Of a DNA stretch of 64,000 bases, positions 53,405-62,116 are shown in pieces. The stretch spans positions 372,001 through 436,000 of the forward strand of contig NZ_QUNO01000004.1 in the NCBI RefSeq assembly GCF_003387475.1, written 5' to 3'. Each line of letters opens with the position of its first letter. The first letter of the stretch is position 1. The position numbers and the translations under genes are program-made. The notes beneath the pieces were generated by a model, which worked only from the letters and a program-made list of their open reading frames with translations, was not told the origin of the DNA and made no database searches. The DNA comes from Kutzneria buriramensis. GTDB lineage: Bacteria; Actinomycetota; Actinomycetes; Mycobacteriales; Pseudonocardiaceae.

Positions 53405-54844
53405 ATGAGCATCAACCGGAGGGCGCTGCTCATCGCGGGTGGCGCGTTGGCAGCGGGCCAGATGTTGCCGGGCATCGCGTTCGCCGACGGCACGGACGGC
53501 AGCGCGCAGACGATCACCGTCACGGGTCGGTTCGAGCCGGGCGCTCCCGACTGGTACTACCTCCCCGTCGAGGTCCCACGCGGGGTCGCCGAGCTGACCG
53601 TCGTCTACAGCTACGACCACCCACAGGTGCCGTCCGGGCAGCTCGGCAATGCCCTGGACTTCGGCGTCTTCGGGCCGGCCGGCCACGAGTTGGGCAACCA
53701 CCACGGCTTCCGCGGCTGGTCCGGCGGTGCCCGCGATCGGTTCACGCTCAGCGCCTCCGACGCGACCCCCGGCTACCTGCCCGGGCCGATCGACCCCGGC
53801 ACCTGGCACGTGGTCCTCGGCCCGTACACCGTCGCCGAGCAGGGCCTGAACTATCGCGTCGACATCACGCTGACGTTCGGGCCGGCCGGCAAGCCGTTCG
53901 AGGTGAAGCCGGCCCCGTCGTTCGCGCCGGCCCGCCGCCGCGGCCGCGACTGGTACCGCGGCGACGGCCACCTCCACACGATCTACTCCGACGGCAAGCG
54001 CACGCCCGACGACCTGGTCGCGGCGGCGCGCGCGGCCGGCCTGGACTTCATCATCTCCACGGAGCACAACACGCCCAGCGCCTCGCTCCAGTGGGGCCGG
54101 CACGCCACCGAGGACCTGCTGATCCTCAACGGCGAGGAGGTCACCACCCGCTCCGGGCACTGGCCGGCGTGGAACCTGCCGGTCGGCCGCTGGATCGACT
54201 GGCGCTACCGCGACACCGAGCCCAACGAGTTCCGCCGCTTCGTCGACGAGGTGCACTCGGTGGGCGGCTTAGTCGTGGCGGCCCACCCGTACGCGCCGTG
54301 CATCGGCTGCTCGTTCGAGTTCCGCTATGACCTGGTCGACGCCATCGAGGTGTGGAACGGGCCGTGGACCGAGGACGACGAGAAGACGCTCCAGGCATGG
54401 GACGCGATGCTGCGGGAGGGCCGCTGGATCCCGGCGGTCGGCGACAGCGACGCGCACTCGGAGCCGCAGGTGGTGGGCCTGCCGCACAACGTCGTGCTGG
54501 CCGAGGACCTGTTCGGGCCGTTCCTGTTCGCGGGGCTCAAGGCCGGCCACAACTGGATCGCCGAATCGGTCCAGGTCCAGCTGTCCCTCACCGTGACGGA
54601 CGGCCGGCGCAGCGCCGGCATCGGGGAGACGCTGCGCACGGGCCGTCCGGTGACCGTCCACGTCGAGGTGGACGGGGCGCCGGGCACTCAGACCAGGGTC
54701 ATCGACCAGACCGGGGTCGTGCACACCGGCGAGGGGTCGGTCGATTTCGCGACCGGCCCCGCCGACTCCGACTGGATCCGGGTCGAGGTGCGGCGGGGCG
54801 AGCAGATGGTCGCGCTGACTAACCCAGTCTTTCTTCGACGCTGA
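53405..54844 (+). CDS. Tat-exported PHP-domain metallohydrolase (CehA/McbA type)
   Basis: 479 residues. A twin-arginine signal (SINRRALLIAGGALAAGQ) precedes a beta-sandwich (about 30-170). The PHP phosphoesterase domain follows with DGHLHT, STEHN, GEE, AHPYAP and GDSDAH metal ligands. Such proteins hydrolyse phosphodiesters or carbamates outside the cell. It diverges from the clamp paralogue. Its 3' end overlaps the convergent MFS gene by 26 bases. Confidence 0.85.
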   Translation: MSINRRALLIAGGALAAGQMLPGIAFADGTDGSAQTITVTGRFEPGAPDWYYLPVEVPRGVAELTVVYSYDHPQVPSGQLGNALDFGVFGPAGHELGNHHGFRGWSGGARDRFTLSASDATPGYLPGPIDPGTWHVVLGPYTVAEQGLNYRVDITLTFGPAGKPFEVKPAPSFAPARRRGRDWYRGDGHLHTIYSDGKRTPDDLVAAARAAGLDFIISTEHNTPSASLQWGRHATEDLLILNGEEVTTRSGHWPAWNLPVGRWIDWRYRDTEPNEFRRFVDEVHSVGGLVVAAHPYAPCIGCSFEFRYDLVDAIEVWNGPWTEDDEKTLQAWDAMLREGRWIPAVGDSDAHSEPQVVGLPHNVVLAEDLFGPFLFAGLKAGHNWIAESVQVQLSLTVTDGRRSAGIGETLRTGRPVTVHVEVDGAPGTQTRVIDQTGVVHTGEGSVDFATGPADSDWIRVEVRRGEQMVALTNPVFLRR

Positions 54845-56069
54845 CCAGCGCCGCGGTCGTCAGGGTCGACTGCTTGACGGTGCCGCGGAACGCCCAGACC
54901 AGCGCGGCGATCACCAGGCCGGCGCCGGCGGCCGCGAGGAACGACCAGCTGGTGCCGAAGCTCTGCACGAGCTGGCCGCTGGTGGACTGGCCGATGGCCA
55001 GGCCCAGCGTCACCGAGGTGATCACCCAGCCGAACGCTTCCGTGGTGGTGCCGGCCGGCGCGACCAGCTCGATCGCCGCCGAGTGCGCGGTCGACTGCGG
55101 CGTGATCAGGATGCCCACCGCCAGCAGCGCCAGGCCCAGTCCGAACAGCGTGGACGGCAGCAGCAGGAGCAGCAGGAGCAGCGAGAACCCGGCCAGCAGC
55201 ACCGGCAGCCGGTGGTGCATGGCCCGCGGCCACGGCCGAACCCCGTACAGCACGCCGAACGCCACCGAGCTGATCGACCACAGGCTCAGCATCAGGCCGC
55301 CGGCCGACGGCGCGCCCGCCTCGGTGGCGAACGCCGGCACCGCGACCTCGACGAAGCCGATGGTCACGCCGAAGCCCAGCGCGGCCAGCGCCACCGTCCG
55401 CATGCCGGGGCTGGCCAGCGCGCCGAGCAGGCTCGACGGCCGCAGCTCGTCGCGCTCGGGCCGCCAGGCGCGGACGGTCGGCGTCAGGGCGAACGCCAGG
55501 CCGCCGGCGACCATGCAGACCGTGCCCACGACCAGGCCCGTGCCGGCCCACGGCAGCGCAGTCATCAGGCCGGCCAGGCCCGGGCCCAGGATGAAGAAGA
55601 CCTCCATGCTGATGGCCTCGTAGGCGTAGGCGGCCTGGCGCACCGGGCCGGGCGGCACCAGCCGCACCCACAGCGACCGGGACGCCGAGCCGACGGTCAT
55701 CTCGGTCAGGCCGATGCCGAACGCCAGCGCCACCAGGATCCACTCGGCCTGGTGGGTCTCGACCGCCCACACCTCGGCGCCGACGAACAGCAGCGTCAGG
55801 GAGGCCGTCGCGCACAGCGGACGGGTCGGTCCCAGCCGGTCCATGATCCGCCCCTGGACCACCGAGCCGACCGAGACGCCGATCAGCGCCGCGGCCGAGG
55901 TGAGGCCGGCGATCGCGAACGAGTCGGTGGCGCGCTGCACGTAGAGCAGCAGCGCCAGGCCGATCATCGCGACCGGCAGCCGGGCCAGCGCGGAGGCGAG
56001 CACCGGCAGCTTGGCGCCGGGCGTGGTCAGGGCCGTGCGGTAGTCGGAGAGGGACGCGGAGTGGGACAT
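54819..56069 (-). CDS. MFS transporter
   Basis: 416 residues and about twelve spans. The loop 2-3 motif is VVQGRIMDRLGPTRP. A short cytoplasmic loop rich in charge (WRPERDELRPSSL) separates the halves. Likely a drug or metabolite exporter. Its -10 region overlaps a 25-bp palindrome (56072-56096), so a repressor encoded elsewhere probably controls it. Confidence 0.83.
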   Translation of the reverse strand: MSHSASLSDYRTALTTPGAKLPVLASALARLPVAMIGLALLLYVQRATDSFAIAGLTSAAALIGVSVGSVVQGRIMDRLGPTRPLCATASLTLLFVGAEVWAVETHQAEWILVALAFGIGLTEMTVGSASRSLWVRLVPPGPVRQAAYAYEAISMEVFFILGPGLAGLMTALPWAGTGLVVGTVCMVAGGLAFALTPTVRAWRPERDELRPSSLLGALASPGMRTVALAALGFGVTIGFVEVAVPAFATEAGAPSAGGLMLSLWSISSVAFGVLYGVRPWPRAMHHRLPVLLAGFSLLLLLLLLPSTLFGLGLALLAVGILITPQSTAHSAAIELVAPAGTTTEAFGWVITSVTLGLAIGQSTSGQLVQSFGTSWSFLAAAGAGLVIAALVWAFRGTVKQSTLTTAALVSVEERLG

Positions 56070-56071
56070 GC

Positions 56072-56096
56072 GTACAAGTATGCCAGATACTGGTAC
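56072..56096. promoter_or_regulatory. 25-bp palindromic operator over the MFS promoter
   Basis: Arms GTACaaGTAT and ATACtgGTAC around GCCAG: a two-fold symmetric site of TetR/MarR type. On the minus strand the -10-like CATACT lies inside it, seven bases before the MFS ATG (56069). Good candidate for direct repression. Confidence 0.6.
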
Positions 56097-56328
56097 GACC
56101 GTGCCAGAGTGGCGATGGAGGTCACGATGTAGTCACGGCGTTGCGATGACTGGGTGAACGCCGGCAACGTAAAGACCCAATTCGGAGTCCTTGAGAGTGA
56201 ATCCGGTTGTTCGTGGCAGGCAGTTTCGTGTCACAGTGACCAGGCACAACCTCCTCTGGCGTCGGGTTCGGGGCCTGACATCGGAGGGGACGGGGTGCGC
56301 GGCCCGTCGGGGGATGGCCCGCGCAACA
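56097..56328 (+). other. intergenic region, possible small RNA
   Basis: No supported ORF in the 444 bases between the MFS start and crp end. A strong hairpin at 56329-56372 has no protein gene feeding it, as crp has its own terminator at 56463-56498 and MFS runs the other way. A plus-strand small RNA from about 56170 (TAAAGA nearby) would explain it. TGTCACAGTGACC at about 56230 resembles half-sites of a Crp/FNR-like operator, but spacing is wrong. Confidence 0.3.
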
Positions 56329-56372
56329 CGAAAGGCCGGTACGTGGCGTCGGGGGCCACTACCGGCCTTTCG
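56329..56372. terminator. orphan hairpin with 17-bp stem
   Basis: CGAAAGGCCGGTA and its complement TACCGGCCTTTCG, continued by GTGG/CCAC after a bulged C. The outer AAAGG/CCTTT gives U-rich tails on both strands. Nothing obvious transcribes into it from a coding gene on the plus strand. Confidence 0.7.
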
Positions 56373-56462
56373 TCGTGGGCGGGCAGTGCGGTCATTCCGG
56401 GTGATCTTCGGCCGGGCGAAGTGTGGCCGATAGTTGACGCATGGTTGCCTGGTTGGGCAGCA

Positions 56463-56498
56463 GAACGGCCCCCGTCCCGAGTGGGACAGGGGCCGTTC
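56463..56498 (-). terminator. crp terminator
   Basis: GAACGGCCCC and GGGGCCGTTC with an inner GTCCC/GGGAC pair around GAGT; starts 16 bases after the crp stop in its direction. Confidence 0.75.
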
Positions 56499-56513
56499 GC
56501 GGTCTTGCGTGCG

Positions 56514-57188
56514 CTACCGAGCGCGGCGGGCGAGGCGCTCCGGGTCGAGGATGAGCACGCTCTTGCCCTCCAGGCGGAGCCAGCCGCGGTGCGCGAAGTC
56601 GGCCAGGGCCTTGTTCACGGTCTCGCGGGAGGCGCCGACGTACTGGGCGATCTCCTCCTGTGTGAGGTCGTGAGTGACCCTCAGCAGGCCCGCCTCCTGG
56701 CTGCCGAACTGCCGGGCGAACTGGAGCAGCGCCTTGGCCACGCGGCCGGGCACGTCCGTGAAGATCAGGTCGGCCAGCATGTTGTTCGTCCGGCGCAGCC
56801 TACGGGCCAGCACCCGCAGCAGCTGCTCGGCGATCTCGGGCCGCTTGCTGATCCATTCCCGCAGCTCGGGGCGGCCCATGGTGAGCGCCCGGACCTCGGT
56901 CACGGTGGTCGCGGTCGACGTGCGCGGCCCGGGGTCGAAGATCGACAGCTCGCCGAACATGTCCGACGGGCCCATGATGTTGAGCAGGTTCTCCCGACCG
57001 TCCGGCGACTTGCGGCCGATCTTCACCTTGCCGCTGTGGATGATGTACAGGCGGTCGCCCGGCTCACCCTCCGCGAAGATCACGTGCCCACGCGGGAAGT
57101 CGATCGCCTCCAGCGTGATGAGCAACGCCTCAGCCGCCGCGGGGTCCACACCCTGGAAGATGCCCGCGCGGGCCAGGGTCTCGTCCAC
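56514..57188 (-). CDS. crp: Crp/Fnr-family cAMP receptor protein (GlxR/Rv3676-like)
   Basis: 224 residues. cNMP-binding domain about 10-125 ([19 protein letters not shown] and [21 protein letters not shown], the GELSxxDxxxRTATA phosphate cassette), then a winged helix with [21 protein letters not shown] recognition. A global regulator of carbon metabolism and stress in actinobacteria. GTG start at 57188. Divergent from the nth operon region. Confidence 0.93.
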   Translation of the reverse strand: MDETLARAGIFQGVDPAAAEALLITLEAIDFPRGHVIFAEGEPGDRLYIIHSGKVKIGRKSPDGRENLLNIMGPSDMFGELSIFDPGPRTSTATTVTEVRALTMGRPELREWISKRPEIAEQLLRVLARRLRRTNNMLADLIFTDVPGRVAKALLQFARQFGSQEAGLLRVTHDLTQEEIAQYVGASRETVNKALADFAHRGWLRLEGKSVLILDPERLARRAR

Positions 57189-57243
57189 CTCGTCCCTCCT
57201 TCGAGACGCGGCGGCCGGTGCCGCCGATCACTAGCGTGCCAGT

Positions 57244-57525
57244 CTAGGACCCGTTGCCCCTGGTCCGCCGGGGACGCAGCCTCGCGGCGCGTCCGCCCAG
57301 CCTACGCAGACGGAACAGCTCCAGCGCCCGGCCGATGCCGTGTCCGTAGAGCGCCCGGACCTCGTCCGGCCGGGCCTGCTCCAGGAATTCCTCGACCTCG
57401 TTCTCCTGCACGGCCACATGGCGCAGGCGAGCTTCCACGCGCTCCATGAAGAGCGCGAAGAACATGATCAGAAGTGGTACGACGAGCACCAACCAGGCAG
57501 TCATGATGACCTCATCCTCTCCCAT
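57244..57525 (-). CDS. small membrane protein upstream of crp
   Basis: 93 residues: one N-terminal span (MTAWLVLVVPLLIMFFALFMERVEARL) and a basic soluble tail (LRRLGGRAARLRPRRTRGNG). ATG 57504 would give a shorter form starting MTAWLV. It holds the Rv3675 position next to crp. Unknown role. Confidence 0.65.
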   Translation of the reverse strand: MGEDEVIMTAWLVLVVPLLIMFFALFMERVEARLRHVAVQENEVEEFLEQARPDEVRALYGHGIGRALELFRLRRLGGRAARLRPRRTRGNGS

Positions 57526-57600
57526 GCCCGTCCGGACGCGCGCATCGGGGGGTCACCCCGGCGTGTCGGCGATGTCGGTGGGGGTCCGTACGCTGGGTGA

Positions 57601-58377
57601 GTGCCACCGACCGCCGCGAACAACCTGGGTCTGGTCCGCCGTGTGCGGCGGATGACGCGCGCGCTGCGGGAGGGGTACCCCGACGCGCACTGCGAACTCG
57701 ACTTCGGCACCGCTCTCGACCTCACCGTCGCCGTCATCCTGTCGGCCCAGTGCACCGACAAACGGGTCAACGAGGTCACGCCGGCGCTGTTCGCACGGTT
57801 CAAGACGGCCGCCGACTACGCCGGCGCGAACCGGGTCGAGCTGGAGGAGATGATCCGGCCGACCGGCTTCTACCGGAACAAGGCCACCTCGATCATGGGC
57901 CTGGGCGCGGCGCTGGTCGACAAGCACGGCGGCGAGGTGCCCGGCACCCTGGAGGAGCTGGTCCGGCTGCCCGGGATCGGCCGCAAGACGGCCAACGTCG
58001 TGCTCGGCGAGGCCTTCGACGTGCCCGGCATCACCGTCGACACCCACTTCGGACGGCTGGTCCGGCGCTGGCAGTGGACCGACGAGACCGACCCGGTCAA
58101 GGTCGAGCACGCGATCGGCGAGCTCGTCCCGCGCAAGGACTGGACGATGCTCTCGCACTGGACGATCTTCCACGGCCGGCGCGTCTGCCACGCCCGCAAG
58201 CCGGCCTGCGGGGCCTGCTTCCTGGCCCCGGACTGCCCCTCCTACGGCGAGGGGCCGACCGACCCGGCAGTGGCGGAGAAGCTGGTCAAGGGCGACGAGG
58301 CGCCGCACCTGCTGGCCCTGGCCGAGAAGGTCCGGGCGACCAAGAAGCTCGGCAAGAAGGCCGGCGCCGCGCGATGA
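57601..58377 (+). CDS. nth: endonuclease III
   Basis: 258 residues. Helix-hairpin-helix [14 protein letters not shown] contains the catalytic lysine, and VDTHFGRL the catalytic aspartate. The [4Fe-4S] cysteines are in [17 protein letters not shown]. It repairs oxidised pyrimidines as a DNA glycosylase/AP lyase. GTG 57601 follows TACGCT by six bases (leaderless). It leads a four-gene overlapping operon to marP. Confidence 0.95.
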   Translation: MPPTAANNLGLVRRVRRMTRALREGYPDAHCELDFGTALDLTVAVILSAQCTDKRVNEVTPALFARFKTAADYAGANRVELEEMIRPTGFYRNKATSIMGLGAALVDKHGGEVPGTLEELVRLPGIGRKTANVVLGEAFDVPGITVDTHFGRLVRRWQWTDETDPVKVEHAIGELVPRKDWTMLSHWTIFHGRRVCHARKPACGACFLAPDCPSYGEGPTDPAVAEKLVKGDEAPHLLALAEKVRATKKLGKKAGAAR

Positions 58378-58970
58378 GCGTCCGCTGGCGTTGGGTGCTG
58401 GTCGCGGTGGTCATCGCGGTGGCCACCGCGGTCGCCGTCTGGCCCCGTGGCCAGGCGCCCACCCACGCCGATGTGCCCGCGCCGGACCTGAACGCCCTGC
58501 GGGCCACGGCCGCGCTGCCGCAATGTCCGAAACCTGTCGGCAAGGGCAGAACCGCCGGTCTCAAGGTCACCTGCATGGCTGACGGCGCGGAGACCACCCT
58601 CGGCGGCGGCCCGATGATCGTCAACTTCTGGGAGCCCTGGTGCGTGCCGTGCCGCACCGAGCTGCCGGCGCTCCAGGAATACGGGTCCCGACCTGGGGCG
58701 ATGCCCGTGCTGCTGGTCGAGATCCCGGACCAGAGCGACCAGGCCGGCGGCCTGGACCTGCTCGGCTCGCTGCACGTCAAGCTGCCGTCGGTCTGGGATC
58801 CGAACGCATCCGTGGCCAACGCGCTGGGCAAGCCGAACGTCTTCCCTGTCAGCTACGTACTTGCAGCGGACGGCACGTCGAAGAGGATCACCACACCGGC
58901 CTCCTTCGACACGGCGGACCAGGTGGAACAGGCGGTGCGGCAGTATGCGGACGGGAGTGTCACCGGATGA
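58374..58970 (+). CDS. membrane-anchored thioredoxin-like protein
   Basis: 198 residues: N-terminal signal anchor ([20 protein letters not shown]), then a thioredoxin fold with catalytic WCVPC ([17 protein letters not shown]) and a cis-Pro region ([11 protein letters not shown]). Probably an extracytoplasmic disulfide reductase or cytochrome-maturation (ResA/DsbE) relative. Rv3673c position. ATGA overlaps on both sides. Confidence 0.88.
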   Translation: MSVRWRWVLVAVVIAVATAVAVWPRGQAPTHADVPAPDLNALRATAALPQCPKPVGKGRTAGLKVTCMADGAETTLGGGPMIVNFWEPWCVPCRTELPALQEYGSRPGAMPVLLVEIPDQSDQAGGLDLLGSLHVKLPSVWDPNASVANALGKPNVFPVSYVLAADGTSKRITTPASFDTADQVEQAVRQYADGSVTG

Positions 58971-59653
58971 GTCCTGGCCCCCTGGTGGACCCGGCGGACG
59001 TGCCCGGGTGGCTGTCCGGCCTGGTCGCGGCCACCGCCGACCTGGACGCCTCCGCGCTGACCAGGGTGCGCCCTCCCGGCGGCCTGCCGACCCGGCCCGC
59101 AGCGGTGCTGATGCTGCTCGGTGACGGCGACAACGGCCCGGACGTGCTGCTCACCCGCCGCGCCGACACGCTCAACTCGCATCCCGGCCAGGTCGCCTTC
59201 CCCGGCGGCGGCGCCGACGACAGCGACGACGGCCCGGTGGCCACGGCGCTGCGCGAGGCCGAGGAGGAGGCCGGCGTACGGGCTGACGGCGTGCGCGCGG
59301 TGGCCCTGCTGCCGGACCTGTACGTGCCGGTCTCGGGTTTCATGGTGACGCCCGTGCTGGCCCTGTGGGAGCATCCGTCGCCGGTTCGCGCGGTCGACCC
59401 GCGGGAGACGGCCGCGGTGGCCAGGGTGCCGATCGCGCACCTGGTGGACCCGGCCAACCGGTTCCGGGTGCGCCACCCCTCCGGTTTCACCGGACCCGCC
59501 TTTGCGGCCCCGGGCATGCTGGTGTGGGGTTTCACCGCCGGACTGCTCGCGGGGCTGCTGCGGCTGGCCGGCTGGGAACGCCCCTGGAACGCGGCGGACG
59601 TGCGGGATCTGGACGAGTCGCTGCGGGCGGCCAACGCGGAGGTGCAGGCGTGA
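58967..59653 (+). CDS. NUDIX hydrolase, CoA pyrophosphatase-like
   Basis: 228 residues. Nudix box GGGADDSDDGPVATALREAEEEAGV preceded by LLTRRADTLNSHPGQVAFPGG, the UPF0035/CoA-specific signature (LLTxRxxxLxxHxGQVxFPGG). It probably hydrolyses CoA or dephospho-CoA. The Rv3672c position; coupled to the thioredoxin-like gene and to marP. Confidence 0.88.
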   Translation: MSPGPLVDPADVPGWLSGLVAATADLDASALTRVRPPGGLPTRPAAVLMLLGDGDNGPDVLLTRRADTLNSHPGQVAFPGGGADDSDDGPVATALREAEEEAGVRADGVRAVALLPDLYVPVSGFMVTPVLALWEHPSPVRAVDPRETAAVARVPIAHLVDPANRFRVRHPSGFTGPAFAAPGMLVWGFTAGLLAGLLRLAGWERPWNAADVRDLDESLRAANAEVQA

Positions 59654-60828
59654 ACTGGGTCGACCTGGTTGTCGTGCTGCTGGCCGTGATCGCCGCGGTC
59701 TCGGGGGCGCGGCACGGCCTGATCACCACCCTGCCCGCCACCATCGGCGTGCTCGGCGGCACCGTGCTCGGCCTGATCGTGACGCCGATGATCATGTCCA
59801 ACTTCAGCAGCAACGTCACCCGGATCGCGGTCTGGATGGGCGCGCTGGTGCTGCTGGTCGCCCTCGGCGAGACGTTAGGCGTGTGGCTGGGCCGGTCCAT
59901 CCGCCAGCACGTGCGGCTCGGCCCGTTCACCGGCGTCGACCACACGCTCGGCGCGCTGGTGCAGTGCGCCGTGGTGTTCGTGGTGGCCTGGGTGTTCGCG
60001 CTGCCGCTGACCTCGGTGCCGGTGCCCGGGCTGGCCTCGGCAATCCGCGGCTCGGTCGTGCTGGGCACCGTCAACAATCTGATGCCGGCCGAGGCCGAGC
60101 AGCTGCCCAACGACGTGAGCCGGCTGCTCAGCTCGGGCCTGCTGACCGCCACCGGGCCGTTCACCCGGACCCCGATCACCGACGTCGACCCGCCGGACAC
60201 CGCGCTCCAGAACAGCCAGGTCGTGCAGGCCGTGCAGTCCAGCGTGCTCAAGGTGCGCGGGCGGGCGCCGTCCTGCTCGCGGGCGCTGGAGGGCAGCGGC
60301 TTCGTGATCGCCCCGGAGCGCGTGATGACCAACGCGCACGTGGTCGCCGGCACCGACGACGAGTCCGTGGAGGTCGGCCGCGGCCAGCTCACCGCGCACG
60401 TCGTCTACTACGACCCGGAGGCCGACGTGGCGGTGCTGTCGGTGCCCGGCCTGGACGCCCGGCCGCTGCCGTTCACCCAGCAGGACTACACCTCCGGCCA
60501 GGACGCGATCGTGCTCGGCTACCCGCTGGACGGCCCGTACACCGCGCGGGCGGCCCGGGTGCGGCAGCGCATCCAGCTCAACGGTCCCGACATCTACGGC
60601 TCGCAGAAGGTCACCCGGGACGTCTACACGATCCGGTCGACGGTCAAGAGCGGCAACTCCGGCGGCCCGCTGATCAACCCGGCCGGCCAGGTGATGGGCG
60701 TGGTGTTCGGCGCGGCCGTGGACGACCCGGAGACCGGCTTCGCGCTGACCACCGCCGAGGTCAGCCGGGTCATCCAGCAGGCGCCGACGCTGTTCCGGCC
60801 GGTGTCAACGGGCTCCTGCGCCGAGTAG
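59650..60828 (+). CDS. marP: membrane serine protease MarP
   Basis: 392 residues from GTG 59650 (GTGA overlap). Four N-terminal spans (CvpA-like), then an extracytoplasmic chymotrypsin-like protease. Triad: His230 (MTNAHVVAG), Asp259 (ADVAV) and Ser337 (SGNSGGPL). An early cysteine pair is likely. The M. tuberculosis orthologue Rv3671c is needed for acid and oxidative resistance through cleaving a peptidoglycan hydrolase. Overlaps the convergent hydrolase by 24 bases. Confidence 0.93.
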   Translation: MNWVDLVVVLLAVIAAVSGARHGLITTLPATIGVLGGTVLGLIVTPMIMSNFSSNVTRIAVWMGALVLLVALGETLGVWLGRSIRQHVRLGPFTGVDHTLGALVQCAVVFVVAWVFALPLTSVPVPGLASAIRGSVVLGTVNNLMPAEAEQLPNDVSRLLSSGLLTATGPFTRTPITDVDPPDTALQNSQVVQAVQSSVLKVRGRAPSCSRALEGSGFVIAPERVMTNAHVVAGTDDESVEVGRGQLTAHVVYYDPEADVAVLSVPGLDARPLPFTQQDYTSGQDAIVLGYPLDGPYTARAARVRQRIQLNGPDIYGSQKVTRDVYTIRSTVKSGNSGGPLINPAGQVMGVVFGAAVDDPETGFALTTAEVSRVIQQAPTLFRPVSTGSCAE

Positions 60829-61737
60829 CAGCTCCGTGACGGCGTCGGGCCGCTCCCACTGCGGGAAGTGCCCGGCGCCGTCGATCACCTCGTACGGCTC
60901 GAAGCGCGTACGGGGCGACGTGCGGGCGTCGTGCGCGCCGCGCAGCCTGCGGACAGGGGCCTCCAGCGGCCGGCTGACAGCGGCCTTGAACTCGCGGCCG
61001 TCGCCGCGCAGCCGCGAGCGGAAGGCCCAGCGGAAGTACTCCATGCTGCAATGGGCCACGCCCCGAATCAGCATCGCCTCACGGTTGCGGCGCAGCACCT
61101 CGGCGTCGGGAGTCCACTGCGGACCGGCCCACGTGCGGATCAGGCGCTCGACCGCGGCGGCGTCGTCGGCGAGCAGCCGGCGTTCCGGCCAGAACGGCGG
61201 CTGAGCCGGCAGCAGTGGCCGCAGCGGAACTTCCAGCGGGTGCGGCGCGGAGATCGTCGTGACGGACTCGACGAGCCGGGGATGCAGCGCAGCCGTCGTC
61301 CAAGCGAGAACGCCGCCCCAGCCGTGCCCGACCAGGTGGGCTCGGCGCGCACCGAGGGCCTTGATCAGACCGGCGACGTCGCCGGCGAGCGTCCAGCCGT
61401 CGTAGCCGCGCGGCGTCTTGTCCGACTGGCCGTAGCCGCGCAGGTCCACCGCGACCGCGTGCCGGCCGTTCGCAGCGAGCGCGGGCAGCTGGTGCCGCCA
61501 GGTCCACCAGAACTCGGGGAACCCGTGCAGCATCAGCGTGAGCGGACCGCTGCCGGCCTCGGCGACGTGCAGCCGGATGCCGTTGGCCGAGACGGTCCGG
61601 TGGCGTGGGCCTGTTACGAGCGCTCGCCGGGGTGACTCAGCGCCGCGGCCGTGTCCTTGATCGTCTCGATGGTGCGTGCTGGGGCGCGCAGCTGGCGAGC
61701 CTTGCGGTAGCCCAGGAAGCCGAGGCCGCCGGCGCAC
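60805..61737 (-). CDS. ephE: alpha/beta hydrolase, epoxide-hydrolase-like (EphE)
   Basis: The core starts at about TVSANGIRLHVAEAGSGPLTLMLHGFPEFWWTWRHQLPALA, with HGFPE as the oxyanion turn. HLVGHGWGGVLAW would hold the nucleophile, but the usual Asp in GHDWGG is Gly here, so catalysis may be lost. The only canonical start in the frame is GTG 61737, which overlaps the upstream gene by 124 bases. Between that gene's stop (61614) and the core there is no ATG, GTG or TTG. True start uncertain; possible lengths 310 or fewer. Confidence 0.75.
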   Translation of the reverse strand: MRRRPRLPGLPQGSPAARPSTHHRDDQGHGRGAESPRRALVTGPRHRTVSANGIRLHVAEAGSGPLTLMLHGFPEFWWTWRHQLPALAANGRHAVAVDLRGYGQSDKTPRGYDGWTLAGDVAGLIKALGARRAHLVGHGWGGVLAWTTAALHPRLVESVTTISAPHPLEVPLRPLLPAQPPFWPERRLLADDAAAVERLIRTWAGPQWTPDAEVLRRNREAMLIRGVAHCSMEYFRWAFRSRLRGDGREFKAAVSRPLEAPVRRLRGAHDARTSPRTRFEPYEVIDGAGHFPQWERPDAVTELLLGAGAR

Positions 61738-62102
61738 AGCAGCATCGCGAACCAGACGATGCCGAACGACAACGACCGGTACAGGCCGAGGTCGGCCAGC
61801 AGCTCGGCGATCGCGAAGAAGAGGAAGAACAGGCTGAACATCAGGATCGTGATCCCGGCGATGATGAAGACGCTGCCGCGCAGCACCTTCTTCACCTCGG
61901 CGCTCAGCTCCAGCTTGGCCAGCTCGATCTCGGCGCGCAGCAGGACCGAGACCTGCGTCATCACGTCCTTGATCAGGCCGCCCACCGACTGCTCGCCGGC
62001 GACGTCGCGCGGCGTCTCGTCGGCCAGCGGGATCGAGGGCACCGGGGGCAGCCCAGCGCCGTGGCCGTTCGCGTTGTGTCCTGGGCCTGTCACGATGGTC
62101 AT
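61614..62102 (-). CDS. phage-holin-superfamily (Rv3669-like) membrane protein
   Basis: 162 residues: a soluble N-terminus (SIPLADETPRDVAGEQSVGGLIKDVMTQVSVLLRAEIELAKLEL), two hydrophobic spans (VFIIAGITILMFSLFFLFFAIAELL and SLSFGIVWFAMLLCAGGLGFLGY) and a basic tail. It belongs to the actinobacterial holin-like putative phage_holin_3_6 group. Function unknown; occupies the Rv3669 position. 14 bases after nhaA. Confidence 0.8.
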   Translation of the reverse strand: MTIVTGPGHNANGHGAGLPPVPSIPLADETPRDVAGEQSVGGLIKDVMTQVSVLLRAEIELAKLELSAEVKKVLRGSVFIIAGITILMFSLFFLFFAIAELLADLGLYRSLSFGIVWFAMLLCAGGLGFLGYRKARQLRAPARTIETIKDTAAALSHPGERS

Positions 62103-62116
62103 CGTGCCATGCACCC

